Assembly: GCF_002954775.1 (NCBI RefSeq)
Contig: NZ_PJME01000055.1
Coordinates: forward strand, 1-60,805
DNA: 60,805 bases
Reading direction: 5' to 3'
From: Streptomyces geranii
Lineage (GTDB): Bacteria > Actinomycetota > Actinomycetes > Streptomycetales > Streptomycetaceae
How positions within the stretch are numbered: the stretch's first letter is position 1; the number at the start of each line of letters is the position of its first letter. This document shows, piece after piece, positions 16,264 to 24,390 of the stretch. Below the pieces are notes generated by a model. That model had not been told where the DNA came from, made no database searches, and saw nothing but the letters and a program-made list of their open reading frames with translations. Made by a program: the position numbers and the translations under genes.

Positions 16264-17193
16264 ATGACTGACACCCCCCAGCAAGAATTGCGGGAATTGA
16301 CGCGCCGAAGAGTCGTCGTCGCCGGTGGCGCGACGGCCGTGACGGCCACGGCGGTGGCGGCCCTCGGTACCGGGCTCGCCTCCGCGCAGGGAACGCCCGC
16401 GGCGAAGGGCGCGCACGGCTCCGGCGTCCCGTCCGGTACCCCCTCCGGCACGCCCGAGCCCTGCTACGTACTCACCACGGAGACCACCGAGGGTCCGTAC
16501 TACATCGACGCCGACAAGCTCCGGCAGGACGTCACCGAGGACGAGGAGGGCATCCCGCTCACCCTCCGCCTCAAGGTCATCGACGCCGAGACCTGCCGCC
16601 CGGTGCGGAACGCGGCCGTCGACATCTGGCACTGCTCGGCCCTCGGTATCTACTCCGGCTACGAGGCCATGGGCAACGGCGGCGGTGGCGGCGGCACCCC
16701 GCCCACCGACGCGCCCACCGACCTGCCCACGGGCCCGCCTCCGACGGACGGCCCCGGCGGTGGCGGCCCCGGCCATCAGGAGCCGACCGACGACGAGCGC
16801 TATCTGCGCGGCACCTGGAAGACGGACCGGCACGGGTTCGTCACCTTCCGGACGGTGTTCCCGGGCTGGTACCGGGGCCGCTGCGTCCACATCCACGTCA
16901 AGGTGCACGTGGACGGCACCTGGACCGACGCCGGCTACGAGGGCGGGCACACCTGCCACACCGGCCAGCTGTTCTTCGACGAGGAGTCGGTGCTGCTCTC
17001 GGCGGCGGTGGAGCCGTACTCGACGAACACGGCGACCCGGACGACCCTCGACGAGGACACGATCTACCCGGACAACGGCGCCGAGGGCGGGCTGCTGCGG
17101 CTGCGCTACAAGAAGCGGGACATCGGGCGCGGAGTGCGTGCCGAACTGACGATGGGTGTGGCGCCGGAAGAGACGAACGACAGCGCGGAGTGA
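16264..17193 (+). CDS. Tat-secreted intradiol ring-cleavage dioxygenase (paralogue 1)
   Basis: A 309-residue protein with a Tat signal peptide (LTRRRVVVAGGATAVTATAVA, cleavage near ASA). The intradiol core begins CYVLTTETTEGPYYID and shows VDIWHCSALGIYSGYE and GWYRGRCVHIHVKVHVDG, which supply the Tyr, Tyr, His, His ligands of the Fe(III) site. A Gly/Pro/Thr-rich loop of about 35 residues is inserted between the first Tyr region and the second half. The predicted activity is extracellular cleavage of catechol-type rings; substrate unknown. It is followed by a close paralogue on the same strand. Its stop codon lies inside a long palindrome containing an iron box. Confidence 0.9.
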   Translation: MTDTPQQELRELTRRRVVVAGGATAVTATAVAALGTGLASAQGTPAAKGAHGSGVPSGTPSGTPEPCYVLTTETTEGPYYIDADKLRQDVTEDEEGIPLTLRLKVIDAETCRPVRNAAVDIWHCSALGIYSGYEAMGNGGGGGGTPPTDAPTDLPTGPPPTDGPGGGGPGHQEPTDDERYLRGTWKTDRHGFVTFRTVFPGWYRGRCVHIHVKVHVDGTWTDAGYEGGHTCHTGQLFFDEESVLLSAAVEPYSTNTATRTTLDEDTIYPDNGAEGGLLRLRYKKRDIGRGVRAELTMGVAPEETNDSAE

Positions 17194-17224
17194 ATTAATT
17201 AGGCAAGCCTTGCCTAATTAATTC
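17192..17224. promoter_or_regulatory. Iron box (DmdR/IdeR-type operator) in a 33-nt perfect palindrome
   Basis: Two 16-nt arms flank a single central C. The central 19 nt, TTAGGCAAGCCTTGCCTAA (17199-17217), closely match the iron-box consensus bound by DtxR/IdeR/DmdR repressors (TTAGGTTAGGCTAACCTAA-like). It overlaps the stop codon of dioxygenase 1 and lies about 160 nt upstream of dioxygenase 2. A second hairpin lies between it and that gene, so which promoter it controls is uncertain. Confidence 0.75.
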
Positions 17225-17254
17225 AAGCGGAGATCGAGGCCGAGGCCGAGGTCG

Positions 17255-17286
17255 GGGGCGGGAAATAGACCGCTATTTCTCGCCCC
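17255..17286 (+). terminator. Hairpin between the two dioxygenase genes
   Basis: Inverted repeat GGGGCGGGAAATAG/CTATTTCTCGCCCC with one mismatch and a 4-nt loop, followed by TTTCC. It is probably the terminator of dioxygenase 1 and lies downstream of the iron box. Confidence 0.65.
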
Positions 17287-17378
17287 TTTCCGGGATTCCT
17301 GGCCGATTCATGGAACGGCAAAGGAAAGCACAGTGCATTCCCATGGTCCTGACAGGCGTCTTACCTAGGTTCCGAGCC

Positions 17379-18383
17379 ATGACAGAGAACCAAGGGCCGA
17401 AGCACAAACGGGATCTGACGCGTCGCAAGGTCGTCGTCACCGGCGCCGGCGCGGTCGCCGCGGTGGGCGTCGCGGGCGGGCTCGCGGCGGGCGCGTTCGC
17501 GGGCGAGACGGGCAAGGCGGGCGGCAAGAACCCCACCCCCAAGGCCTCCGGCAGCAGCTCGGAGGTCTGCTACACGCTCACCTCCGAGACCACGGAGGGG
17601 CCGTACTACATCGACGCGGACAAGCTCCGCCAGGACATCACCGAGGACAAGGAAGGCATCCCGCTGACCCTGAGCCTGCGGGTGATCGACAACGAGACCT
17701 GCAAGCCGATCGTCAACGCGGCCGTCGACATCTGGCACTGCGACGCGCTGGGCCTGTACTCCGGCTACGAGAGCCTCTCCAGCGGCGGCGGCAGCGCCCC
17801 GACCGACGCCCCCTCGGGCACCCCGACCGGCGAGCCGCCGACCGACGCGCCGTCCGGCGCCCCCTCCGGCGGCACGGGCGGTGGCGGCGTCCACGAGGAG
17901 CCCACCGACGACAAGCGCTATCTGCGCGGCACCTGGAAGACGGACCGGCAGGGCCGGGTCACCTTCAAGACGATCTTCCCGGGCTGGTACCGGGGCCGCT
18001 GCGTCCACATCCACACCAAGGTGCACGTGGACGGCACCTGGACCGACGCCGGCTACGAGGGCGGCACCACCTGCCACACCGGCCAGTTCTTCTTCGACGA
18101 GGAGTCGGTGCTCGCCTCCGCCGAGGTCGAGCCGTACTCGACGTCGACGACCGAGCGCACGACGCTCACCGAGGACACGATCTACGACCAGAGCGGCACC
18201 GCGGGTGGTCTGCTGAAGCTGAAGTACAACAAGGCGAACATCGCCAAGGGCGTCATCGGCTCGATCACGATGGGCGTCGACCCCGAGGCGACCAACACGG
18301 GCACGGGCGACGCGGTGGAGCCGTCCGCGTCCGCCTCCGAGTCGGCGACGGACACGGCTTCGCCCTCCGCCTCCGCGAGCTGA
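17379..18383 (+). CDS. Tat-secreted intradiol ring-cleavage dioxygenase (paralogue 2)
   Basis: A 334-residue paralogue of the preceding gene. The Tat signal (LTRRKVVVTGAGAVAAVGVAG) is followed by CYTLTSETTEGPYYIDADK, VDIWHCDALGLYSGYE and GWYRGRCVHIHTKVHVDG with the Fe(III) ligands Tyr, Tyr, His, His intact. It too has a Gly/Pro/Thr-rich insertion, plus an extra Ser/Ala/Thr-rich tail (PSASASESATDTASPSASAS) suggestive of a wall-proximal or disordered end. ATG at 17379 was chosen because it aligns with the paralogue's start; both have TGACAGG about 30 nt upstream. An iron box is the nearest recognisable upstream operator. Confidence 0.9.
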   Translation: MTENQGPKHKRDLTRRKVVVTGAGAVAAVGVAGGLAAGAFAGETGKAGGKNPTPKASGSSSEVCYTLTSETTEGPYYIDADKLRQDITEDKEGIPLTLSLRVIDNETCKPIVNAAVDIWHCDALGLYSGYESLSSGGGSAPTDAPSGTPTGEPPTDAPSGAPSGGTGGGGVHEEPTDDKRYLRGTWKTDRQGRVTFKTIFPGWYRGRCVHIHTKVHVDGTWTDAGYEGGTTCHTGQFFFDEESVLASAEVEPYSTSTTERTTLTEDTIYDQSGTAGGLLKLKYNKANIAKGVIGSITMGVDPEATNTGTGDAVEPSASASESATDTASPSASAS

Positions 18384-18392
18384 CGGACGTAC

Positions 18393-18425
18393 GGCCGACG
18401 TAGGGCCGACGTAGGGCCGACATGC
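18393..18425. repeat. Three 11-bp tandem repeats
   Basis: Units GGCCGACGTAG, GGCCGACGTAG and GGCCGACATGC lie between the dioxygenase stop and its terminator. Function unknown. Confidence 0.7.
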
Positions 18426-18433
18426 GGCCCGCG

Positions 18434-18481
18434 AACGGCGAAGGCCCGGAACCCTCCCCCCGGTTCCGGGCCTTCGCCGTT
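18434..18481 (+). terminator. Strong terminator after dioxygenase 2
   Basis: A perfect 20-bp stem (AACGGCGAAGGCCCGGAACC and its complement) with an 8-nt C-rich loop. It isolates the dioxygenase genes from the transporter gene. Confidence 0.92.
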
Positions 18482-18495
18482 TGCTCACACATGTC

Positions 18496-18598
18496 GTTCA
18501 CATATATGTGCACTGCTCAGCCCATTGACCCGGAAGGGTCGCCTCCGTAGTCTCCTCCGATGCCCGTGTACGTGATTGCTGTTCACGTATATGCACAG
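18496..18598 (+). promoter_or_regulatory. Twin operator-like sites upstream of MFS transporter
   Basis: Two related sequences, GTTCACATATATGTGCAC (18496-18513) and GTTCACGTATATGCACAG (18581-18598), lie 85 bp apart (start to start). The second ends 12 nt before the MFS start, overlapping the ribosome-site region (AAGGAGA). The first contains the perfect palindrome CACATATATGTG. They look like two binding sites for one dimeric repressor. Confidence 0.6.
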
Positions 18599-18610
18599 AA
18601 GGAGACAACG

Positions 18611-19939
18611 ATGTCAGACACTGTGGTACCCGACGCCGAGAGTCGGGCCGTCGGCAAGTTCCTGCGTCGGATGCTGCCGATCCTGGTCCTGATGCTGCTG
18701 GTCAACCAGATGGACCGGACGAACGTCGGCTTCGTCCAGGACGAGCTGCGGGCCGACGTCGGGGTGAGCGCCACCGCGTACGGGCTCGGCGCCGGGCTCT
18801 TCTTCATCGGGTACGCGCTGTTCGAGGTGCCGAGCAACATGCTCCTGGAGCGGTTCGGCGCCCGGGTCTGGCTCACCCGCATCATGATCACCTGGGGCCT
18901 GGTGATCGTGTCGATGTGCTTCATCCACGACGTCACGACCTTCTACGTGCTGCGCTTCCTCCTCGGGGTCGCCGAGGCGGGCTTCTTCCCCGGGGTGCTC
19001 CTCTACTTCACCCAGTGGCTGCCCGACTCCAGCCGGGGCCGGGCGAGCGCGATCTTCCTGGGCGGTTCGGCGACGGCGTACATCGTGACCGGCCCGATCA
19101 CCGGGGCGCTCCTCGAACTGCACGGCACCGGCGGCTTCGCGGGCTGGCGCTGGATGTTCGCGCTGGAGGGCGTCTTCTCGATCCTCGTCGGCTTCGTCGC
19201 GGGCTTCTTCCTGGTCTCACGGATCGAGGACGCGCGCTGGCTGAGCGCCGAGGAGAAGACGGCGCTGAGCACGGCGGTCGCCCGGGACGAGGAGGCCCGC
19301 GCCCGCGCGCCGAAGGTGTCCCGCCTCAAGCTCATCCTGCACCCTCAAGTCGCCCTGCTGACCGGCGTGTTCTTCGCGATGGCGCTCACCGGGTACGCGA
19401 TCACCTTCTGGCTGCCGAGCCTGGTCGACGACATCGGCGGGCTGTCGTCCTTCCAGGTCGGGCTGCTGACCGCCGTACCGTGGATCTGCGCGGTGATCGC
19501 GATGTACACGGTCAGCCACTTCACCGACAAGGCCCCTGACCGCCGCCCCTACCTGGCCGTCGCCCTGGTCCTGTCGGCGGTCGGCACCTTCCTCGCCACC
19601 CTGGGCTCCCCCTGGTTCGGCCTCGCCGCGCTCACCCTCGCGGCGGTCGGCGGCAAGTGCGCGGCCACCCTGTACTGGCCGATGGCCCAGTCGGGCCTCG
19701 ACCTGAAGGTCGCCGCGCCGGGCCTCGCGGTGGTCAACTCCATAGGAAACCTGGGCGGTTTCGTCTCCCCCTTCCTCTTCGGCTACCTCCAGGACACCAC
19801 CGGCAGCACGAACGGCGGCCTGTACACGCTCTCGGCGGCCTCGCTGGTCGCGGTGTTCGGGGTGTTCGCCATCAGGAACACCCGCGGGGGTACGAAGACG
19901 GCGGTGGCCGCGCCGAGCACGACCACCGCCGCTTCCTGA
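18611..19939 (+). CDS. MFS transporter, anion:cation symporter (ACS)-like
   Basis: A 442-residue, 12-helix major facilitator protein. Helix 1 begins MLPILVLMLLVNQMDRTNVGF, the 'D-R-x-N-x-(G/S)' feature of the ACS family that imports organic anions such as phthalate, tartrate and hydroxylated aromatic acids. GVAEAGFFPGVLLYFTQWLP is the conserved loop and helix-4 segment, and a long cytoplasmic loop follows helix 6. The start ATG has a strong AAGGAGA site. It lies downstream of two secreted ring-cleaving dioxygenases but behind a strong terminator and its own operators, so uptake of cleavage products is only an inference. Confidence 0.9.
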   Translation: MSDTVVPDAESRAVGKFLRRMLPILVLMLLVNQMDRTNVGFVQDELRADVGVSATAYGLGAGLFFIGYALFEVPSNMLLERFGARVWLTRIMITWGLVIVSMCFIHDVTTFYVLRFLLGVAEAGFFPGVLLYFTQWLPDSSRGRASAIFLGGSATAYIVTGPITGALLELHGTGGFAGWRWMFALEGVFSILVGFVAGFFLVSRIEDARWLSAEEKTALSTAVARDEEARARAPKVSRLKLILHPQVALLTGVFFAMALTGYAITFWLPSLVDDIGGLSSFQVGLLTAVPWICAVIAMYTVSHFTDKAPDRRPYLAVALVLSAVGTFLATLGSPWFGLAALTLAAVGGKCAATLYWPMAQSGLDLKVAAPGLAVVNSIGNLGGFVSPFLFGYLQDTTGSTNGGLYTLSAASLVAVFGVFAIRNTRGGTKTAVAAPSTTTAAS

Positions 19940-19975
19940 GAGAGGGACGTGAGCCTCAGGAGCGAGACCCGACCG

Positions 19976-22900
19976 TCAGGAGAGGGCCTTGTACGCCCCC
20001 CAGCCGCTCCCGATCTTCGCCCGCGCCCCGAACGACCCCTTGCCGTCGCCGCTCTGGCGGTACAGGTTGCCGGCCGTGTCGCGGGCGACGAGGTCGGCCC
20101 GGCCGTCGCTGTTGAGGTCACCGACACCGACGACCGCGTTGTACGAGGCTCCCCAGGCCCCGAACAGCTTCGTACGGGCGGTGAAGGTGCCCCGGCCCGT
20201 GCCGTCGAACCGGTACAGGTTGTTCGCCTTGTCCTGGGCGAGGAGGTCGCCGATGCCGTCGCCGTTGAGATCGCCCGCGCCGACGATCTTCTTGTACGCC
20301 CGCCAGTCCGCGTACAGCCTGACCGGCGCGGCGAGCTTGCCCGCGCTGGTGCCCTTGTAGAGGTAGACGGTCCCGTTGGACGCCTTGCGGGCGATCAGGT
20401 CGGGGCGGCCGTCGCCGGAGATGTCGCCGGGGGAGGTGAGGATGTCGTGCTGGGTCCAGCCGGAGGTGGCGAGGGTGGTGTACGCCGTCGTCGGTGTGAC
20501 CGGGTAGCCGCAGCGTGGCTTGTACAGGCGCAGGGCCCCGTTGGCCATGCGCACTAGTACGTCGTTGCAGCGGTCGCCGCTCAGGTCGCCGAAGGGGACC
20601 GCCCTGACGGAGGTGGACCAGCCGGTGCCGGTGTTCTCGCCGTTGTCGCGGCTGATCCCGCCCTTGCCGTTGCCGTCGTGGAAGGCCAGGGCGCCGGAGC
20701 CGCTGAGGGTGAGCAGGTCGCCGAGGCCGTCCGGGCCTTCCAGGTCCGTGAAGTCGTGGCGCACGGCCGAACCGCGCTCGGTGTAGCCCGTGCCGGTGGC
20801 CACCGTGACCGGGGCGGAGGTGCCGAGGCCGGTCGCCCTCAGCGTCCAGGTGTGGTCGCCGTTGGGGAAGTAACTCCCGTTCGCCGTACGCCCGTTCCAG
20901 CTCGCCGCGAGCCAGGCACGGGTCGCGCCGCCGGTGAACGTGCGGGTGACCCGGCCGGTCGCGGTGCTCTGCTCCGAGGTGAAGGTGAGGGACCAGGAGG
21001 TGACCGGGCGGGAGAGCAGCCAGGAGCCCCGCCAGGGGTAGGCCGTCGAGGTGGGCACATCCACGAGGGAACTGTCGATCTCGCTGACGAACGCGGTCGG
21101 GCTGGACGGGGCGACGCCGGTGGTGGCGACGTGCGTCTGCTCGTACGCGTCGAACCAGGCGACCAGGCCCGTGTACTCGTCCACCGTCCAGCGGTAGCGC
21201 CGGTCCACGGCCAGGCCGGTGTCCGGGATGTGGGCGGCGAGGACGCGGGTGGTGCCGGTGGGCGTCTCGGTGAGGACCAGTTCGTCGGTGGTGTGGTCGT
21301 GGCGGACGGTGAATCCGTCGCCGAGCAGCACATCGCCGGGCCTGACGGCGGTCGACTTGCGGGACTGCGTGTCGTACACGCCCGCCGAGGCGGTACCGCA
21401 GGCCCAGTACACCCAGCGGCCCGCCGCCTGCAGTTCGCTCGGCACGCAGCCGAGGCCCGGGACGGTGACCGTGGCGAGGGTCTTGTTGGTGGTGAGGCTG
21501 TACGAGGTGAGCTGACCGGAGGTGCCGGTGGCGCTCCACAGGGTGGAGCCGTTGAGGGCGGCTGCGCGGATCGTGCGCTTCAGCTTCTGGCCCTGGACGA
21601 ACTCGCCGACGTACTGCGCGGGTGCGGTGCCGCCGGAGTTGTAGACGACGTAGTTGTCGGAGACGTCGACGACGGCGCCGCCCCCGGTGCCGAACGCCAG
21701 CACACTGTTGCCCCATTCCTCGTTGATGGACGTCAGGCGTTCCTTGCCGCCGCTGGTCCGCTGGAGGAAGACGTCCTCGGGCTCCGCTGCCTGGTTGCCC
21801 CACAGGACCGAGCAGACGGTGCCCGCGTACGGGCAGATGGGGTTGACCGTCTGTCCCGTCTTGGCGGCGGACGCGGTCAGCGTGGTGGCGTTGTCCGTGG
21901 TGAGGGTGCGCACGGACGTCGCGTCGTCGCCCGAGGTGTTCTCCGCGACGCGCAGGTGGCCCCGGCTGAGGGCGACCCCGCTCTTGGGGTTCTCGTACGG
22001 GGCGACCTTGTACAGCTTCGTCAACTTCGGGGCGCCGTCCGGGCCTTCGGTGATCCGGTGGATCCACCAGTCGGCGGCGCCGGTCCCGCCGGTGACCAGG
22101 GCGGAGCCGTCGGGGACGGCCAGCGGGTTGCCGTAGGTGTCGTTCAGCAGGGTGCGGGTGGAGCCGTCGGTCAGGGAGACGGCGGTGCTGCCGCCCTTCG
22201 GGTCCGTCAGCACGAGCCAGTTCCCGACGAGGACGGGAAGGGGCGCGTACATGTCCTCGTCGGTCTCCCCGTCACCGCCGGGGTTCCCGGCGACCGGGAC
22301 CGTCTCCTCGGCACCGAGGTCGGCGCGGGGCTTCAGATGCAGGCCGGAGGCGGGCGTGTACCAGCCGACGCGGTCCTCGGTGAGTACGACCTCCGGGAAG
22401 GGGGCCGCGCCGGTGAAGGCCACGGTGAACTCGGCGGTGGCGAAGTCGAGATAACCGATGGTGGACGTGTGGACACCGTCTGTCGCGCTGGTGGTGTAGG
22501 CGAGCAGCGCGCCGTTTCGGTCACCGGTCGTGTCGGGCGCGTAGCCCTTGTACCCGTCGGTCGGGAAGCCGGTCACCGTACGGTCGCGCTGCTCGCCGTC
22601 GACGAAGTCGGTCAGCTCCAGCCAGGAGCCCTCCACGACGGAGCCGTCGTCCAGGACGCGCTCCTCGTCGCCCGTGACGACCGTCGACCCGTAGGTGCCG
22701 AGGTAGTCGCCCGGCAGGTAGACGGTCTGCGGCGGGCTGCCGTCGGGGCTCCACAGCACGGTGTCCTCGTCGCGCTCGCGGGGCTGCAGCGCCACGGTGT
22801 CCCCGCCCTGCGCGAAGAAGCCCGAAGGGCACGCCTCGTCGATGTCGTCGCAACCGGAGCGGTCGTTCGGCTCGAAGACCCCGCTCGGTCCCTGGACGGT

Positions 22901-23203
22901 GACGGTCGTGCCGTCCGCGTAGTCCGTCCACAGCAGCCCCGCGACGTCGGTCTGCCGGTGCAGGAAACCGGTCTCGCCCGCCGCGAGCAGACGCTCGGTG
23001 CGGGGGAACGTCCAGAGGGGATCGTCCAGGACGATCTCGGTGGTCGCGGCTGCTGCGGCTGCTGTGGCTGTCGTGGCGGCCTGTGCCGCGCCGCCGCCGT
23101 CGGGCGTCGCGGCGAAAAGGGTGATGGTGCCGGCTGCTACGGCGACGGCGAAAGCGGAGACGAGCGCGGTCGGCCCGCCCCGTCTCGGGGCGTGTCTGCC
23201 CAC
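19976..23203 (-). CDS. Large secreted FG-GAP/VCBS repeat protein
   Basis: A 1075-residue exported protein. The signal peptide spans about residues 10-42 (TALVSAFAVAVAAGTITLFAATP). The middle 700 residues look like beta-propeller blades (WVYWACGTASAGVYDTQSRK; RVLAAHIPDTGLAVDRRYRW). The last 240 residues contain FG-GAP/VCBS units with Ca-binding loops: GDISGDGRPDLI, GDLNGDGIGDLL, GDLNSDGRADLV. GTG at 23203 was chosen because GGGAGG precedes it and the longer frame upstream runs antisense through the PH-domain gene and beyond. No catalytic motif is seen; such proteins are typically surface or matrix proteins. Confidence 0.85.
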   Translation of the reverse strand: MGRHAPRRGGPTALVSAFAVAVAAGTITLFAATPDGGGAAQAATTATAAAAAATTEIVLDDPLWTFPRTERLLAAGETGFLHRQTDVAGLLWTDYADGTTVTVQGPSGVFEPNDRSGCDDIDEACPSGFFAQGGDTVALQPRERDEDTVLWSPDGSPPQTVYLPGDYLGTYGSTVVTGDEERVLDDGSVVEGSWLELTDFVDGEQRDRTVTGFPTDGYKGYAPDTTGDRNGALLAYTTSATDGVHTSTIGYLDFATAEFTVAFTGAAPFPEVVLTEDRVGWYTPASGLHLKPRADLGAEETVPVAGNPGGDGETDEDMYAPLPVLVGNWLVLTDPKGGSTAVSLTDGSTRTLLNDTYGNPLAVPDGSALVTGGTGAADWWIHRITEGPDGAPKLTKLYKVAPYENPKSGVALSRGHLRVAENTSGDDATSVRTLTTDNATTLTASAAKTGQTVNPICPYAGTVCSVLWGNQAAEPEDVFLQRTSGGKERLTSINEEWGNSVLAFGTGGGAVVDVSDNYVVYNSGGTAPAQYVGEFVQGQKLKRTIRAAALNGSTLWSATGTSGQLTSYSLTTNKTLATVTVPGLGCVPSELQAAGRWVYWACGTASAGVYDTQSRKSTAVRPGDVLLGDGFTVRHDHTTDELVLTETPTGTTRVLAAHIPDTGLAVDRRYRWTVDEYTGLVAWFDAYEQTHVATTGVAPSSPTAFVSEIDSSLVDVPTSTAYPWRGSWLLSRPVTSWSLTFTSEQSTATGRVTRTFTGGATRAWLAASWNGRTANGSYFPNGDHTWTLRATGLGTSAPVTVATGTGYTERGSAVRHDFTDLEGPDGLGDLLTLSGSGALAFHDGNGKGGISRDNGENTGTGWSTSVRAVPFGDLSGDRCNDVLVRMANGALRLYKPRCGYPVTPTTAYTTLATSGWTQHDILTSPGDISGDGRPDLIARKASNGTVYLYKGTSAGKLAAPVRLYADWRAYKKIVGAGDLNGDGIGDLLAQDKANNLYRFDGTGRGTFTARTKLFGAWGASYNAVVGVGDLNSDGRADLVARDTAGNLYRQSGDGKGSFGARAKIGSGWGAYKALS

Positions 23204-23319
23204 GTGAAGTTCCCTCCCCCGGAGGGCTCCCCAGCCCTCGCACAAGTGAGCGGACTTTACCAGGGCTTGGGGCGGGCCGTGATCTTGCGTACCCCTGTCA
23301 GCGCTTTTTCCCGCTTCGC

Positions 23320-23685
23320 TTACTTGGCGACGAACTGCGTGAGTATCGCCTGCACCTCGTAGATGTCGACGCCCTTGGTGAACGTCTTCTGGACCGGGGT
23401 CGGCGAACCGGAGATCCAGATCTTCAGCTCGGCGTCGAGGTCGAAGGTGCCCGCAGTCTCCACTGCGAAGTGGGTGATGCTGCGGTACGGCACCGAGTGG
23501 TACTCCACCTTCTTGCCGGTGATGCCCTGCTTGTCGACGAGCAGGAGCCGCCGGTCGGTGAAGAGGATGGTGTCGCGGATCAGCTGGTACGCGGCGTGCA
23601 CCTGCTCGTTCTGGCCCAGCAGCCGGGCGTAGTCCTGCTGTGCGGTGGCCGGGTCGACGGTGTGCGCGTTGCCGAAGAGTGCCAT
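23320..23685 (-). CDS. Bacterial PH-domain protein
   Basis: A 121-residue single-domain protein. The pattern LIRDTILFTDRRLLLVDKQG, then VEYHSVPYRSITHFAVETAG and AELKIWISG, is typical of bacterial pleckstrin-homology domains (YvbH/bPH type). These form ring-like oligomers; no function is assigned. ATG at 23685 is preferred to an in-frame ATG five codons upstream because GGGGGAC precedes it. Confidence 0.88.
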   Translation of the reverse strand: MALFGNAHTVDPATAQQDYARLLGQNEQVHAAYQLIRDTILFTDRRLLLVDKQGITGKKVEYHSVPYRSITHFAVETAGTFDLDAELKIWISGSPTPVQKTFTKGVDIYEVQAILTQFVAK

Positions 23686-23912
23686 GGCTGTGTCCCCCAT
23701 CGGGCAGACGAGAATCTCTGCCCGTGTCTCGGTAATTGACTGCCTTCACATGATCTTGGGCCTGTATATCGGCCGAAACGCGGGCCTGCCTAGAGGAGCC
23801 GGAGATTCCGGACACCGGAGGTTCGCAGGCGGCGCACAGACTTCTCGTCGGGAGCGCACAGAGGCGGGGCGTCTCATAGGGATCACCGCACTCGCGCTCG
23901 CTGGAGGAAGCC

Positions 23913-24335
23913 ATGGGAATCGTCGTTCCGCTCACGCTGCTGCTGATCGTCGGAGCGGCGGCCTCCGTCGTCCTGCTGCGCAGGCAGCAGGCCGTGGTCT
24001 CCGGGCTGGACGCCGAGGTCGAGGCCAACCGGTGGGTCGTGCGGCTCGGCGGGAGCCTGACCGGGCTGCGCCCCGGCGCCGACGACGCCGCCGCGCGGGC
24101 GCTGGCCGAGGCGACCGGCCGGCATCACGCCGCCCGGGGGCAGCTGGCCGCCGCCCGCACGCCCGCCGAGTACGCGCTCGCGCGGCAGACCGCGCTGGAG
24201 GGGCTCCAGTACGTCAGCGCCGCGCGCACCGCGCTCGGGCTGGAGTCCGGTCCGCCGGGTGTGGAGAGCGACGCCGACGGCAGAACCGCCCGCCGGCTCA
24301 AGGGAGTCGACGGGCGGTTCAAGGTCACTGCGTGA
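23913..24335 (+). CDS. Small membrane-anchored protein of unknown function
   Basis: A 140-residue protein with an N-terminal membrane helix (VPLTLLLIVGAAASVVLL), basic flank and a helical Ala/Arg-rich cytoplasmic domain (GADDAAARALAEATGRHHAARGQL). ATG at 23913 follows GGAGGAAGCC. I do not recognise a family. It is divergent from the PH-domain gene across 227 bp and convergent with metG, separated by a hexamer repeat. Confidence 0.75.
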   Translation: MGIVVPLTLLLIVGAAASVVLLRRQQAVVSGLDAEVEANRWVVRLGGSLTGLRPGADDAAARALAEATGRHHAARGQLAAARTPAEYALARQTALEGLQYVSAARTALGLESGPPGVESDADGRTARRLKGVDGRFKVTA

Positions 24336-24342
24336 CAGCCGT

Positions 24343-24390
24343 GGCTACGGCTACAGCTACAGCTACAGCTACAGCTACGGCTACGGCTGC
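24343..24390. repeat. Eight 6-bp tandem repeats at the 3' end of metG
   Basis: The unit is (A/G)GCTAC repeated eight times with few changes. It overlaps the last codons and stop of the minus-strand metG. Read on that strand the array gives TAG in frame every second codon, so the stop is repeated several times over. Confidence 0.9.

Noticed and set aside
17370..17385. TTACCTAGGT near the start of dioxygenase 2 as a second iron box
   Set aside because: Only a half-site resembles the consensus and no 19-bp dyad is present.
23195..23210. CCCACGTGAAGT resembling a second parS
   Set aside because: Only the central CACGTGAA matches; the other arm does not. The same holds for TTCACGTGAG at 30209.
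19976..24028. Longer start for the FG-GAP protein (1350 residues)
   Set aside because: The extra 275 codons cross the PH-domain gene in another frame; a signal peptide and ribosome site mark GTG 23203.
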